From positions 95,144,501 to 95,208,500 of the forward strand of contig CM056743.1 of the NCBI GenBank assembly GCA_029851415.1: a stretch of DNA of 64,000 nucleotides, written 5' to 3'. This document shows, piece by piece, positions 11,478-23,149 of this stretch (its first letter is position 1; every line of letters starts with the position of its first letter). The notes beneath the pieces are model-generated. The model saw only the letters and a program-made list of their open reading frames with translations, searched no databases and was not told the origin of the DNA. This DNA comes from Eretmocerus hayati. Taxonomy: Eukaryota > Arthropoda > Insecta > Hymenoptera > Aphelinidae. The translations under genes and the position numbers were made by a program.

Positions 11478-13257
11478 ACCGCCATAGCGTTACTTCGGCC
11501 ATTTCATCGGGAAAACGACCTCTGCTTCCTATATCAGCAGAATTGTCTTCAGAGCGGATGTGTTTCCATTGAGTTCCTGGTAACAAGTCCATAATCTTGA
11601 AACACCGGTTAGCTATGAAAACTGGCCATCGAGATGGGTGATCATTGAGCCAATGCAGAACATCCATTGCGTCAGTCCACACAGAAACTTGAAGATTTGG
11701 GATTTTCAATGCGGATTTCAAATGATTAACGAGTTCGGCTAGTAGAAGTGCAGCACATAACTCTAATCTTGGAATTGAAATAAATTTTACGGGTGCGACT
11801 CGAGTCTTAGCTTGTAGAAGCTTTACGCTAATATTTTCGGATGAAGTGACCCTGAGGTAGACGACAGCACAAATAGCAAGTTTTGAAGCGTCAGCAAATC
11901 CGTGTAACTCATACGAGCAACTATCCCTCGTGTATTTTAACCACCGAGGGATTTTGAGCAAAGAGATAGCTGCAAGATTTTCATACCAGCGAGACCAAAC
12001 CAAGGTATCTTCCTCAGAGAGCTCTCGATCCCAATCGTAACCAGCTATCCAAAGTTTTTGCATGAAAATTTTGGAAGTGATAACCATTGGCGCAAGCCAG
12101 CCTAGTGGATCAAAGACGCTAGCGATTCGAGAAAGAACTGTGCGTTTTGTCCATACCTCCGATGGATCTGGGTTCAAGCATTTGAACTGCTAAACATCTT
12201 CACGGGGTAGCCATTTCAGACCGAGAATTGTGAAAACCGAATCGTTCTCTGAATCAAGAGAAATCGGGGACGATACCGCAGGGTTTTTAGCTACCAATTC
12301 GTTTGGAAGATGAGATAGTAATTGTTTGTTATTAGCTACCCATTCACGAAGATTGAATCTGCCCACTTTGCAGATATCGATGAGCTCCAGCTGTTTCTGA
12401 CTGGCAGTTTCAATCGAGTGATCACCGGATACCACGTCATCCATACAGGTTTCTTCTTCAAGGGCTTCGGATCCCATAGGGAAATTTGTACGTTCGTCTC
12501 GAGCAAGTTGGATACGTACTCGATTGGCATGAAATGGGCTACTTCCAAGTCCGTAAGTTATTGTATTGAGTCTGAAAATTGAAACTGGGTGAGAAGGATG
12601 ATCACGCCAAAGGATAGACTGCATATGTCGATCATCTTCGTAGATCCAAATTTGTCGGAACATTTTCTCAACATCGGCAGTAAAAGCATACCGATAAAGT
12701 CTCCAATTCGACGAAAGTGTGGTGATTCCTGGAAGTAGATTGGGACCTATGAGCAAATAATCATTGATTGACTTATTTGATTTGGGACGGAGAGATCCAT
12801 TGAATACGGTCCTCAACTTCGTGGTCGTGCTATTTTCTCTCAGAATTCCATGATGGGGTAGGAAGAAATCATTGGAGAGATCAATGTCTTCAGGGCCAAC
12901 ATTCAGACGAGTCATGTGACCAAGTGATTCATACTCGGAGAGAAAATCGTGGTAAGCATCGAACAATTTCTTGTCCTTTGCTAGCCTACTCTCTAGCTTG
13001 TAAGGGAGCTGTTTTGCAGGGTAGAATGATTCGCTCAGATTTGATGGATGAGTATTATTACGTAAAGGTAACCTTACAGTGTATCGCCCATCGGGTCCTC
13101 TAGTATGGGTTTTCATGAAATGATCCTCACAAGCTTGTTCATCTAGAGTGAGGAGTGGTTTCGAGCTGATCATCTCCTCTTGGGTCCAGAACTTCTGGAG
13201 CAGACCACCTACGTCTACATCTGCTGAGCAGTGCAAAGCAGTAGGTTGTAACAACAA
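11461..13257 (-). pseudogene. pol: BEL/Pao reverse transcriptase-RNase H
   Basis: Two segments share one frame and are separated by an amber stop at 12190-12192. The upper one (12190-13257) is the RT: LRTVFNGS, FTADVEKMFRQI, TYGLGSSPF and the active site ETCMDDVVSG, where the usual aromatic residue before MDD is cysteine. The lower one (11461-12177) holds the post-RT region FDPLGWLAP and the RNase H-like blocks GFADASKLAICAVVYLR, PRLELCAALLLAEL and VWTDAMDVLHWL. All are hallmarks of BEL/Pao. A frameshift separates this from the integrase frame. Confidence 0.92.
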
Positions 13258-13994
13258 GTGGTCGCTGTTGTCAGTTGGTCCTGACTCTTGTCAATCCATC
13301 CAAGTTTAGTTTTTGTGGCGATGTGTTGATCTGGAGTACCTTTGATTAGGTCATTCTCCACAATCAAGGTATGAACAGATGCACTCAGTAAGAGTTCGAT
13401 TGGGTTATCTTTCATGAATTGTGGATCAGCTAATTGTAATCCTGATATGTGATTCCATGATTCGGTTGAGCAACCGATCCTTGGTTGATAACCCGTGACA
13501 TCATTGATGACCAGAGCGTGGAGTCTGGCCGTGAATGATGATTCGAATGCAGGGTGAATTGTAACTTCAGCTAATTCTTTCGCGTACGATGGTTTGCCTC
13601 CTTGGGCTTGTACTGGTACTTGAACACTTTTTTTATAGAGATTGAGTCGTTGACATAGTGATTCAGCAATAAATGAGATTTGAGCACATTGGTCAATTAG
13701 AGCACGGGCAAAAACTACTCCGCCCTTGGCATTTGAAACTTGAACCCAGGCAGTAGCTAAAAGTACTGTATTGGGTTCTTTCGGGATAGAATTCATAGCA
13801 ACAACATGGTTATGGGACGAAGAACTTGGTTGAAACGGTGTAGATGTTGCTGAAAGTTGAGTGCGAGGGAGATAATTGGTTTCTGCTGCAGTAATCGGCT
13901 TGTCAAAATGAAGTAGGGAGTGATGTTTTCCTCCACACGATCGACATTTGAATGTAGATCTACGGGTTTTAGAGTCCCAAAGCAGTTGAAACAT
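13215..13994 (-). pseudogene. pol: BEL/Pao protease region
   Basis: The segment contains FARALIDQCAQISFI, equivalent to the BEL/Pao protease block in which D-[ST]-G is followed by SQ.SF. Here the triad reads DQC, so the conserved small residue and glycine are lost although the aspartate stays. The downstream region (LQLADPQF...IELLL) matches the usual LADP...DILLG motif in degraded form. The frame differs by one base from both gag and RT. Confidence 0.8.
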
Positions 13995-15169
13995 AACCTC
14001 TTTGATTGAATGAATTCTCGGCGAGAATCAATACTCATTGCATTGAATGCGGGACGGTTTCGCAAAGAATGATCTTGTTCGCATAATAAACACTTCTTTC
14101 TCTTGGGAATCAGGTCAGATTGAGAAGAATGAAGAACTTTTGCGCCTTGTTTCAGAACATGAGTAGAGCTTGACCTTTGATTACTTCGGTTGCTCTTATT
14201 TGATTTGGGATCTGTGATGCTCGAAGGAATGCGGTGTTGAGAACTATTTTCTAAAGACTCGAGTGTGCTCAATGTTGTATTGAGAAAGGTTTTCATTCTT
14301 GCAAAGGTGGGAGGCTCGGAAGTTTTTCCAAGGGAAGTTTCCCAAAGGGTTCGGGATTTTTCATCCAGACGACTAGCAGTGATAAAAACTATCAAGTCGT
14401 CCCAATGATCGGTAGCTCGATCAAGTGATTTGAGAACAATGAGAGGGTTGACAGTGCCATTGATCAATCTTCTCAATTCGGAGGCTGTTCCTTTTTTAAT
14501 GGGAGAAACAGAGAAGAATTCTTTCAGTTGGTCATTGACCATTCGGCGAATGTTCTCATACAGCTTGCTTAGTTCATCCCAAGCTCGTTGAAAGTTTCCT
14601 CCCTCGAGAGGGATACCTTGAATTCGCAAAGCAGCATCACCTTTGAGATGAGCTTTAAGATGGTAGAATTTTACTGCATTTGAGGACTATTTGCAATTGA
14701 TAACAGTTGCTGTGAATAAGTCACGAAATTTTGGCCAATCATTGAATGTCCCATCAAAAGGTTGGATTTCTATAGGCGCTAGTCGAGCCGATTCGAATTC
14801 CGACATGACAATTTGAGTGGTTTGATTACCCGAGCTGGCGCTCCTCACTGCTACATGTGATTCATTGATGAGAAAATCTCTGAAGTCGCTGAGAGCATCT
14901 ATGTAGATCTCTTCTGCCTCAGCGAAGTACTTTTTCTTGATATAATCAATTTCAAATGTGAACTGTTCATGAGATATGATTTTATCATGAATTTTTTTCA
15001 CCTCGGTAAACCACTCTTCTATCTTAGAAATTCGAGTTTCGGCTCCACCAGTAGTCATTTCCCTCCTACTTTTCTTCTTGAAATTGGTGAAAGAATTGGA
15101 GATTTTGTCTACTCTCGACAAATGCAGAACCACAAGGTCGTCTAAAGACATTTTGTCTAAAGAGGTCAT
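13793..15169 (-). pseudogene. gag: BEL/Pao gag
   Basis: The ATG at 15169 begins a segment that stops at an in-frame amber codon (14687-14689) and resumes in the same frame to 13793. Features include the capsid block IEIQPFDGTFNDWPKFRDLF just before the stop, and a C-terminal zinc-knuckle-like region (CLLCEQDHSLRNRPAF, then FCFNCF-like residues) degraded in this copy. The order and motifs match the DUF1759/DUF1758 arrangement seen in BEL/Pao polyproteins. The protein is broken by a point mutation and a later frameshift. Confidence 0.85.
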
Positions 15170-15269
15170 GGTGATTGGACAAGTAACTGTTATAGGGAGT
15201 GCAAAATTGGAAAATGTATTGCACCAAAATCTGGGTTGCTAGAATTACTTGATCTCTAAAAATCCAGGA

Positions 15270-15920
15270 GATTTAATTCGGGTGTGAGATTGAATTTGAG
15301 ATATGGGTATTGCTAGCAATGAGCAATGAACTTGAAATGGATCTCGAATTTGACATATGCTTGGTTGAATGTATTTGATGGCGTGAATGCTTGAGTAGGG
15401 TAACCACAAATTGAAGAGCGACAGTTGTGACTCGCAAAATCCGTACGTTAAGAATTGGTCTTATCGCATGTGGTTCAACAATAGCTTGAAAGCAATATTG
15501 TTGTCATAGGGATACGCATCAAAAGATTGAAGGGCGTTTCATCAGAACGATCTTACTTGTCGTTGGGTACACACGGTATCTTGTCTTATTCCTAGGAATA
15601 TTTGGAAGATTCGTGCTCAAGTAAGCGAGTGAATTTGAGAATTGGGTGTTGCTATAATGAGCAACGATCTCGTAATGATTCTCAAATCCGAGCATGAAAT
15701 CGAAGACCCAAAAGAATTCGATAGCGTAACTGCTTAGGGTAATCACTCACTGCAGAGCTGAGCTTGTGACTCGAGAAGTCAATACAAGACGAATTGCTCT
15801 TCAATCAAGTGATTCAACGATTGCTTGTAAGCGAAATCGTTGTCATATGTTGATACGCTAGAATTATTTTGGTATGTTTGGAGCGATCTTACTTGACATT
15901 TGAAGCACTCGTCGTCATTT
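15270..15920 (-). repeat. Degenerate tandem duplication in the BEL/Pao leader
   Basis: Two roughly 340-bp units (about 15290-15570 and 15640-15915) share an order of short blocks such as GTAACT/GTAACC...TTGTGACTCG and CGATCTTACTTG. They fill the long untranslated leader between the primer site and gag. Confidence 0.6.
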
Positions 15921-16260
15921 TTAGTAAACGCAGAGCTGGATATGAGTATAGTTGACCTCATCGGCCTTGCATCGTCAGCAGTTTAGACCTGGTGGAGATT
16001 CCTTGTCGCTCCAATTTCAGCTGCATTGGAATGTGACACGATGACAGCTGTGCCACATCCTTGATATGGGTGGAGATTTCAGCTACTTGCTGTTTTCGTA
16101 GAGTTCACTTTGTTGGGTGTGACGACTCCAGCAGATAGTGTATTGCTGCATTGGTCGAATCTCCGCATATGCATCGGCATACTCAACGATACTCCGTGCA
16201 CACAAAACTCCACAATTACACTTCCGTGGATTCACGTAAACTGCACTTTTAGGCGTGGAT

Positions 16261-16277
16261 CCGGGTTCGAAGGACTA
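16261..16277 (-). other. BEL/Pao primer-binding site, tRNA-Tyr-like
   Basis: The plus strand reads TTCGAAGGACTA five bases from the LTR. It closely matches the 3' end of insect tRNA-Tyr (...CTCGAAGGACCA), and the match extends leftward (ATCCGG). The tRNA sequence is recalled from general knowledge, so the assignment needs alignment. Confidence 0.6.
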
Positions 16278-16282
16278 AAATA

Positions 16283-16597
16283 TGTTCATAGAGTAGTGAA
16301 GGTAGATCCAATAAATGCACAACACTTGAATCTGGATTTTAGTGTAACTTCAATGAAGTTCTGACAGATGCCTTTCATTGTGCGAGAGGCATTATTATGC
16401 GTGTGCAGTGTTCGACGGTTGTCGGAAGAGCGAGAGAGTGGCGCGAGCCACGAAAGCTCATACTCAAAAAGTTGAATTATCCAGGTCACGCGGGACCTGA
16501 GTAAACAAATTTGAGCTTGGCACAGTTTTGTACAACATCGCTGGTTACAGTCAGAAATTGCTGACTATTACACAATAAATTCGTTTGAAATTGAACA
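16283..16597 (-). repeat. BEL/Pao 5' LTR
   Basis: 315 bp with TGTTCA...TGAACA ends; direct copy of 9295-9611. Confidence 0.9.
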
Positions 16598-16804
16598 GTC
16601 CAGTTGCACCTACCTTTTCTTGGTTAACAGCTCTGATCCTTTCAGTCCCTTCTTAGATCTCAGCGTATTGGTGTATTTGTATTGATATATATATATATAT
16701 GAAATTATATTTTGAATATTCTGGATATGCACTTGGTCAGAATGACCTGATCTGATTTCATGTAACTGTTATATTGGATTTTCGTCAATCAGAAAGATAG
16801 AGAA
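16598..16804 (-). repeat. gypsy LTR, middle fragment
   Basis: Resumes directly at the far side of the BEL/Pao insertion and ends at the TIR element starting 16805. Assigned to the gypsy LTR by position only. It contains a short (AT)n run near 16686-16699. Confidence 0.45.
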
Positions 16805-17889
16805 GGGAATGTCCATTGATTACGTAAGAGCTCGAAGGGGGGGGGAGGGGTCACTCAAATCCTCACGGTTTCTTACGTGGGGGTAGGGGGGTCGGATGAA
16901 TTTCTTACGTAAGCGTTTTTGACACTCATTTTACAACTCAAAGAACAGTGTCGCCTTGTTGAGAGCGGGACATTTGAATCACTCTCTCAAGAGCTCTATT
17001 GAACCTTCGCGGAACTCGGTAGCCTTGGTTCGAGTTTTATGACTTTGTGGGCGGGGCACCTCAGATATTTCGACTGGCCAAATCAGAGCATGTGTAGGGG
17101 TATTTTATGTAGACTAGTACATTTATTTCGATATTCTGGATCACGAATATGCTTTTATTCGTCACCTATACATGCAAAATCCTTTTCCTCTCAGAAAATT
17201 TGGCTCCCATGCACTTGCGGCTGACTTGCCAAATGAATCAGTCGGCTGCTAGCCACCGTGTTGAAAGCACTCCTTCTTTCAAATTGGGAAAGAAGTAGAG
17301 AGTGAATTTTGGATGTATGTCATTTTGTTCGGTTGTGATGCGAAAATTATAGGGTCAGTTATTCAAACTGCACAGCGGAAAGAAGAGGTCCTGTGTATCA
17401 TGCAAGAACATGGCGCTAGCACTTTGACAGCTGAGATGATAATGGGAGATCATATTCAAAACCACGACACTGATGATTGCATCGATAATCGGGAGAAAGA
17501 GAGAGATGAAAGTGATCAGTTTCCTGAAATAAAAAATCTGCCGGAGTGGTTGGAGAGTCCTTGGGTCTTGAACGCTCATAGTTGATGATATCATCATTCA
17601 TACCACGTACATTTTTTCCACTCTTCAAAAATATTCTTTTAAGATCTCCTCACAACGATAATAATATTTACAACAATTATGAATTAATCATGATTTGTGA
17701 TCAATATTGCCTAATGATCAAAATTCGTTGAGTTTTAAGCCTTCTGATTCTTGCTCCTTCTTGAATTGAAATCCTTACGTAAGATATGGGATAGGGGGGG
17801 TGTCTTGAACGACCTGACCTTTCCTTACGATGGGTTGGGAGGGGTCAAAAAATTGAGAATCCGTCCTTACGTAATTAATGGATATGCCC
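16805..17889. mobile_element. Non-autonomous TIR element, GGGMATRTCCATTRATTACG ends
   Basis: The 24-bp ends match at 21 of 24 positions in inverted orientation. Next to each end lies a roughly 100-bp block with G-runs bounded by TTACGTAAG motifs. The two blocks are also alignable as direct copies because each is nearly palindromic. The interior has one ORF (17313-17585, 90 residues) that I do not recognise. No clear target duplication is visible, and the superfamily is undetermined. Confidence 0.7.
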
Positions 17890-18532
17890 TTAAGAGATGA
17901 TCAAGGTAATTTCAAGTAGCCAGATTTGAACCTTCAATAATAATCAATTTTAGAATCGACACAAATATCCAATGTGGAATTATCAATTCTTCAAATAAGC
18001 ATACATTTACAGATTCTGAAATAATAAGAATGAATTTTGTGATGGAAATCTAAATTTATCAGAACCTAATAACAAAATCGAAATCCTTCAAGAGAATCAA
18101 TATAAATTATAATCAATAAAATAGGCAAGTTGAATTAACTCCTTTTTGATCAATTAGGGAAGGCTGAAGTTCTTGCAACTTATTCTATGAATGTTAAGAA
18201 TACAAATCAACTCACAATTAGATTGTTTCTTAAACTACTCGAGAGAAGAGCGGAGTCGTGATGAGTCGGCAGTCCTCTGGAGGCTGGAATGTCGATTCAG
18301 AAGGCCTTGAGGATGAATTATAAGCTGATCCTACTGCAGCTCAACTTGAGGACAAATTCAGAGCTGGCCCTGCTGCAGCTTCAAATACGGGTAACGCCAC
18401 TCCCCAAGTACGGGATCAAATCTAACCGTTGGCTCGCCGCTTCTCGAACAGACGCTTTGTCACACTTTTCTAAAAATTTCGGGCGTAGACAATAGCGCGG
18501 ACTCAAGAGCTCCAGAAAGAAAACTTGAGACA

Positions 18533-18572
18533 GACTGATCAGCGAGCCAACGTTCAGACCCGCATTTATAGC
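18533..18572 (-). promoter_or_regulatory. LTR core promoter (TATA box plus TCAGT initiator)
   Basis: The minus strand reads GGCTATAAATG, then TCAGTCTG with its A about 34 bp downstream. This is the spacing and initiator consensus of insect RNA polymerase II promoters. It would drive leftward transcription into the gypsy element, although BEL/Pao and a TIR element now intervene. Confidence 0.75.
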
Positions 18573-18619
18573 CTGGGCCAGCTCGCGTAAATTTTGAAAT
18601 CATGATTTTGAACTGTGTC

Positions 18620-18722
18620 AAGCGTGACTTATTGTCACGCGTAATGAAAGAATAGCGTGACCCAATGTCACGCGTGATTGGACGGATGGGGTGACTTATT
18701 GTCACGCGTGACAATAAGTAAC
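18620..18722. repeat. U3 palindromic repeats (TTGTCACGCGTGACAA core)
   Basis: Three copies of a TGTCACGCGTRA motif occur. The last lies in a perfect 26-bp palindrome at 18694-18719. They lie 50-190 bp upstream of the initiator, the usual place for enhancer sites. Confidence 0.75.
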
Positions 18723-18926
18723 GCTGCCGACAAGATCAACTCCGTTTCCCTCTCATAGGAGTTTATATCACATCGTACATCTATTGTTGCAATTTGTATA
18801 AAACTTAAGTGAAACGGGGCGTCTCATGAGAGCGGGACGCCACACCTCCCTCATCAGACCATTTTCGTCCCGAGAATGTTACGGGGGTTGATGCTGCGAG
18901 AGCTTTTGCAAGCCCGGGACGCCACA

Positions 18927-19280
18927 CGACATATCCGGAACAGACGAGAAAAACTTACTGAAATTCGTTTTCTGGCGGAAAAATGAGTTTTGACATACTG
19001 GGTGCCTCTGTACCACAAAAATGAAGATGAACTCGGATTGAGCGTGAAATTTTACGTGATACTGGATACTGATGGTTTAGACTATTACTTATAGAGTCCA
19101 CGGCGGCCGACATATTCTAAACAGACGAGAAAAACGTACTAAAGTCTGGTTTTTGGCGAAAAAAAAATGAGTTTTAACATACTGGGTGTCTCTATACCTG
19201 AAAAATAACGATGAATCTGAATTCGGCGCAGAATTTTTCGTCGAATTATGTATCCTCGATTGTTGGTTAGACCCAAAACA
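18927..19280. repeat. 181-bp tandem duplication
   Basis: Unit 1 starts 18927 and unit 2 at 19108. Both open CGACATAT and share ACAGACGAGAAAAAC and ACATACTGGGTG blocks. Roughly 80% identical by eye. Confidence 0.75.
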
Positions 19281-19520
19281 CTACCTCATACGAGCTCGAA
19301 CATCAGGACAAGGAAGTCGTGAAAAACGTAATTCTTGAGTCAAAATTCGAAACTTGATGCTCTGTGCGGCACTACCCAATCACTTCCTAGGGGTCTAAAA
19401 ATTTTTTCCCCTTGGTTTTTTATCATATAGAAGACATCCAAATGGGGGGAGGAAGGATTGGCGGAGTTTGGGGGATAAGGGACACCCTAAAGTGTAAGAA
19501 CTTCCAGAGGCGAGCCTCGA

Positions 19521-19989
19521 GCCAGAAGCGAGCTGGAGGTTCATACCATCAGGTCCAAAATGAACATTATTTCGTCTATTTTGGGGCAGGCAAGTGGAAG
19601 CTCGATTACCCGTGTTCCTGCCCACAAACGAGATGAATGGCTAGAACAGGGATACGAACATGTTTGCCCGTTTCAGAATGACCATCTACGAACGATGTCG
19701 AGGTCGATTCGTGCCCAGGATATCATCCAATCCTCAGACGGCGTTAAACTCCGTGAAAACAGGTTTAGCTCTTGTACTGCAAGATGATGTCAATTGAGGG
19801 CTTCATTGGCCCCGGAATCGTGTTGAGATGGTCATTTTGAGTCGGACCTGTTTGTATCCCTGCTCTAGCTCCTCGTCTCATTTGTGGGCAAGAACACGGG
19901 TAATCGAGCTCCCGCTCGCCTGCCCCAAAATAGACGGAATAATGCTCATTTTGGACCTGATGTTTCAAACCTCCAGCTCACTCCTGGCC
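19521..19989. mobile_element. Foldback element
   Basis: Inverted arms of about 175 bp (19521-19700 and 19815-19989) share GAGCTGGAGGTT, CAAAATAGACG and AATGACCATCT blocks, with a spacer of about 115 bp. The flank motif AGAGGCGAGCCT recurs inverted near 21325. No coding capacity. Confidence 0.75.
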
Positions 19990-20032
19990 AAGGGCGGATC
20001 CAGAGCTCGTGTTTGGGGGGGGCGGTCCCACG

Positions 20033-20033
<1 letters not shown>

Positions 20034-20064
<31 letters not shown>

Positions 20065-20068
20065 ATAT
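20034..20068. repeat. (AT)n(GT)n microsatellite
   Basis: Alternating AT then GT dinucleotides between the two foldback elements. Confidence 0.9.
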
Positions 20069-20084
20069 TTTTAGTTATAGACAT

Positions 20085-20610
20085 TTATGACGACCAATTT
20101 TACAAATATACCCACTTATGACGACATTTTCGGTTATGACGACCGGTCGTCATAACATTTACAAATATACCTACTTATGACGACCAAAATTTTCTTTACG
20201 TATACATGACTTATGACGACCGGAAACGGCTGTCTCAGAAAACTTCTGTTATCTCCTCGGCGGTCATCTCCCACGAGGGATGGTTAGTGTTTTGAACGCA
20301 AAACGGAGTCTCAGCACACGTCTGTCATCTCCTCGGCGGTCATCTCCCACGAGGGATGGTTTAGTGTTTGAACGCAAAACGGAGTCTGAGCACACGTCTG
20401 TCATCTCCTCGGCGGTCATCTCCCACGAGGGATGGTTTAGTGTTTGAACGCGAAACCACTGTCTAAGCAGAACAACTGTTATCTCCTCGGCGGTTATCTC
20501 CCACGAGGGATGGTTTAGTTTTTGAACGTAAAATCACTGTTTTAACCCCCGGTCGTCATAACATATTGATAAGTGTAACAACGGTATCTATACTGTCGGT
20601 CGTCATAAGT
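20085..20610. mobile_element. Foldback element with TTATGACGACC ends and 76-bp tandem repeats
   Basis: TTATGACGACC-type motifs occur five times on the left and in inverse (GGTCGTCATAA) twice on the right, including a perfect 24-bp palindrome at 20133-20156. Between them are four tandem units starting at 20253, 20329, 20405 and 20483 (period 76-78). Each contains CTCCTCGGCGGTCATCTCC and a short CCTCG/CGAGG stem. Confidence 0.8.
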
Positions 20611-20651
20611 ACTGTATAGATGAGTTTATATATATATATCAGATGATATAT

Positions 20652-20708
20652 TGTGGACACACACCCACACACCCACACACTCACACGCGCGCGCACACAC
20701 CCACACAC
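20652..20708. repeat. (CA)n-rich microsatellite
   Basis: CACACCC/CACACAC repeats with a short CG-rich interruption. Confidence 0.9.
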
Positions 20709-20709
20709 A

Positions 20710-23020
20710 TGCGAAAAATGGCTATCAGCAATGATAATGATGATTATGATGATGGTAGCGAATACTAACTTGGAAATATTCTCATTGTACTCAGTCTTGG
20801 GGAAATTCCCTAAAGATGGCAGTTAGGGAATCAGATTAGTGATAGACCAACTGTTTCCCTGATGGTCGCTATTCGTCATGGTTTCAGTGACTTGGAAGGC
20901 TCAACAATACCATGATTCTTCAGTACCTGTTAGCAAATACTATGATCTGGTCTCAAAGTAATCCGCTCAACTCACGATGACTACTGCTACCTAGTATTGC
21001 TTAGTCATGGTGTTGTTGAGCCCCTTGGGCTGATTCGAGTGTACCAAGTACTAGCTATTTTGGCAAAAGTGACCGCTCACTAACCTAAATCTTCTTGAAA
21101 AGAGCTCTGTTATTCAATTTGTCGAGCGAAACTGCATAATTCTCAACCTGAGTACACGTTTTTGTTGACCAATGCGTCATTGTAAGCAAATTCAGTATTG
21201 GAAACGATTCGGTTCGGATGCGTTTTGGGGGGGGGGGGGCGAATAGCCTTCAAAAAGTGGTTTGGAGGGGGGCGAACGCCCTATCGCCTCTCCCCTGTAT
21301 CCCCCCTTGCTCCTGGCGAAAGGCTCGCCTCTGGGAGTTTTTACGCATACTCTGGGGTACTTTAAGGAGAGATTCCATTCAGATTGGTGCACAATAACTC
21401 AGATGGAAGCATACGCGAGCCATGCATATGTTGGCATTTTAAGCAAAAAGTCAGAATACTGTATTTCTGTACGTATGCCAACAATGAGGAGATGATTCCT
21501 CCACCGAGATTCTTGTTTATATTGGTAGTTCTTGTGTTGGAGAACATATTTGCATAGTCTTAAGGTCGAAAACAGAAAAACGATTTTGGCAAGTTGAGCT
21601 CAAAGTTTGGCATTTTCACAAAACTGTTCCACTTGAATCGGCTATAGCTCCCATGACAATTACGATAATCGACTTATACCGACGGTCGAATTGTAGGTTC
21701 TTCCAAGACATTTGGAATAAACACTTGTGAAAGTCGACTATCACATGTCTAGTAGGAGTTGGATCACTTGGAAGAAAACCCAAAAATCGCTGAAATCTGC
21801 TCACAGCAAATAGCTCCTACAAATCGCTAGACTCATTAATCAGGAGTGGACAATCCTTCCCTCAAAAGAACTAGTCTCCACAAAGACAGTGTGCCCATGT
21901 ACGTCCAAAAAGATTGAGTCTAGTTGGAGCTATGATTTTTCCAGAATAGGCTAAGAGAGGGCCTCAAATGGAACTTCTATGGGCCCTAGGACCCATTGGG
22001 GGTTGAAAAAATCCGAGAAAAATTTTTTGTACTATTTGAACATATTCATGATGGAGAACACTTCCTGGGGATTTTTCCCAGACCCTCCTGGTGACGGCTC
22101 TGGACGAAATGCTCCGAATAGACTCATAGATTTTCCAAGCATTTTTTGGTGCTCTTTTCAGTCGAATCATCATTCTTTCAACCCAGGATCACTCTAAGGA
22201 ATCGTCGTCGGTAAGAAGGTCAAAATGTCAATTCCGGGTAATGTATTAGTTCTCTCTTATTCCGGGCTTCATGACTGTGAAGTACCGTGGCGGAGCTTTC
22301 TCAACATTTGGGCAAACGAACATCCAATATGTCATGGTATTGAGCATCAACCTATGCAGGTGTAAGAGCAACGAGAAGACTTCTTTTGTGCACGGAGAGC
22401 ATGCACACTCTGTGGGGCTATTTGGTCTGGAATTCCATCCCGTCAGTTTTCTCCGATGGAAGTGAGATCGCCTTATTCTAGGTCTTTCGGGGTCAATTTT
22501 TCGTCAACCCGCTCACAAGAAGTGTCCAGATATTGGGTGATGCGCGGAACCCGATATTTTCGATGACTTCGAATTGATGCGGAGTGGAGTACTGGGACAA
22601 GCCTCAAGCATCTGGGGCTATGCCAGAATCATATTTGAAGAATGATGTAGTTTCGACACGCTGATCTTTCGAAGAAGAATGTAAAAGTCCGAAAATTTTC
22701 AAATTTGTCATTTTGCCATTATTTCGAGAACGGACTTATATAGACCTCAAGTGCATCTCTTGTGCTCATTCGTGATTCATGGGTCGGTTCTGTCCTCTAG
22801 AAGGAGCCCAAGATACCGTCGAATACTGTATGACGGGAGTTCGAATGATATTTGAGGACTTCGGATAACGTATTGAGTTGCGGGAATCGACGGGAAGCGA
22901 GGTCGTTGTCGAGGCTCTCATCTTGGACGTGGCTGATGATCGACCGTCTGCGTGAATTCGAGGCAATCTACCACTGATTCGGTATGAGGTCTCATTTGCT
23001 GATCGGGGCTTTGTAATATG
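20710..23020. other. No gene recognised
   Basis: Only short, motif-free ORFs. Contains a poly-G run at about 21227-21239 and, at 21290-21345, an inverted relative of the AGAGGCGAGCCT block flanking the 19.5 kb foldback. Confidence 0.6.
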
Positions 23021-23021
23021 C

Positions 23022-23044
23022 AGTGTGACGGGTAAACCGTCACA
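23022..23044. other. Perfect 9-bp-stem hairpin
   Basis: GTGTGACGG and CCGTCACAC flank a 5-nt spacer. Function unknown. Confidence 0.6.
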
Positions 23045-23149
23045 CCGCGTTTGACGCAGCGAGAAGTTTGAGTATTAACCCGAAATACTTCTCCTTGTTG
23101 TTGAGGGCTGGCTCGAGAGGACGACGACGACGAGCAACGAAGGAGATTG

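Larger units (their letters stand above)
9295..16597 (-). mobile_element. BEL/Pao LTR retrotransposon
   Basis: Near-identical direct repeats (9295-9611 and 16283-16597) with perfect TGTTCA...TGAACA ends flank a minus-strand gag-protease-RT-RNase H-integrase polyprotein of BEL/Pao type. A polypurine tract adjoins the left LTR and a tRNA-Tyr-like primer site adjoins the right LTR. The flanks GCCCA and GTCCA look like a 5-bp target duplication with one mismatch. Coding is broken by at least three stops and three frameshifts, yet the LTRs are about 95% identical by eye, so insertion was fairly recent. It sits inside the gypsy 5' LTR. Confidence 0.9.
17890..18844 (-). repeat. gypsy LTR, outer fragment with U3 and promoter
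   Basis: Contains a minus-strand TATA/initiator pair and palindromic U3 repeats, and ends CGGGACGCCACA at 18844. An alternative end with the same CGGGACGCCACA lies at 18926, so the outer boundary is uncertain by 82 bp. Confidence 0.55.

Noticed and set aside
17313..17585. 90-residue ORF as a transposase
   Set aside because: No catalytic motif, far too short, and inside a non-autonomous TIR element.
22720..23045. Solo LTR on the minus strand starting TGTGACGG with a TATATAAG box
   Set aside because: No second terminus, target duplication or related copy in the window.
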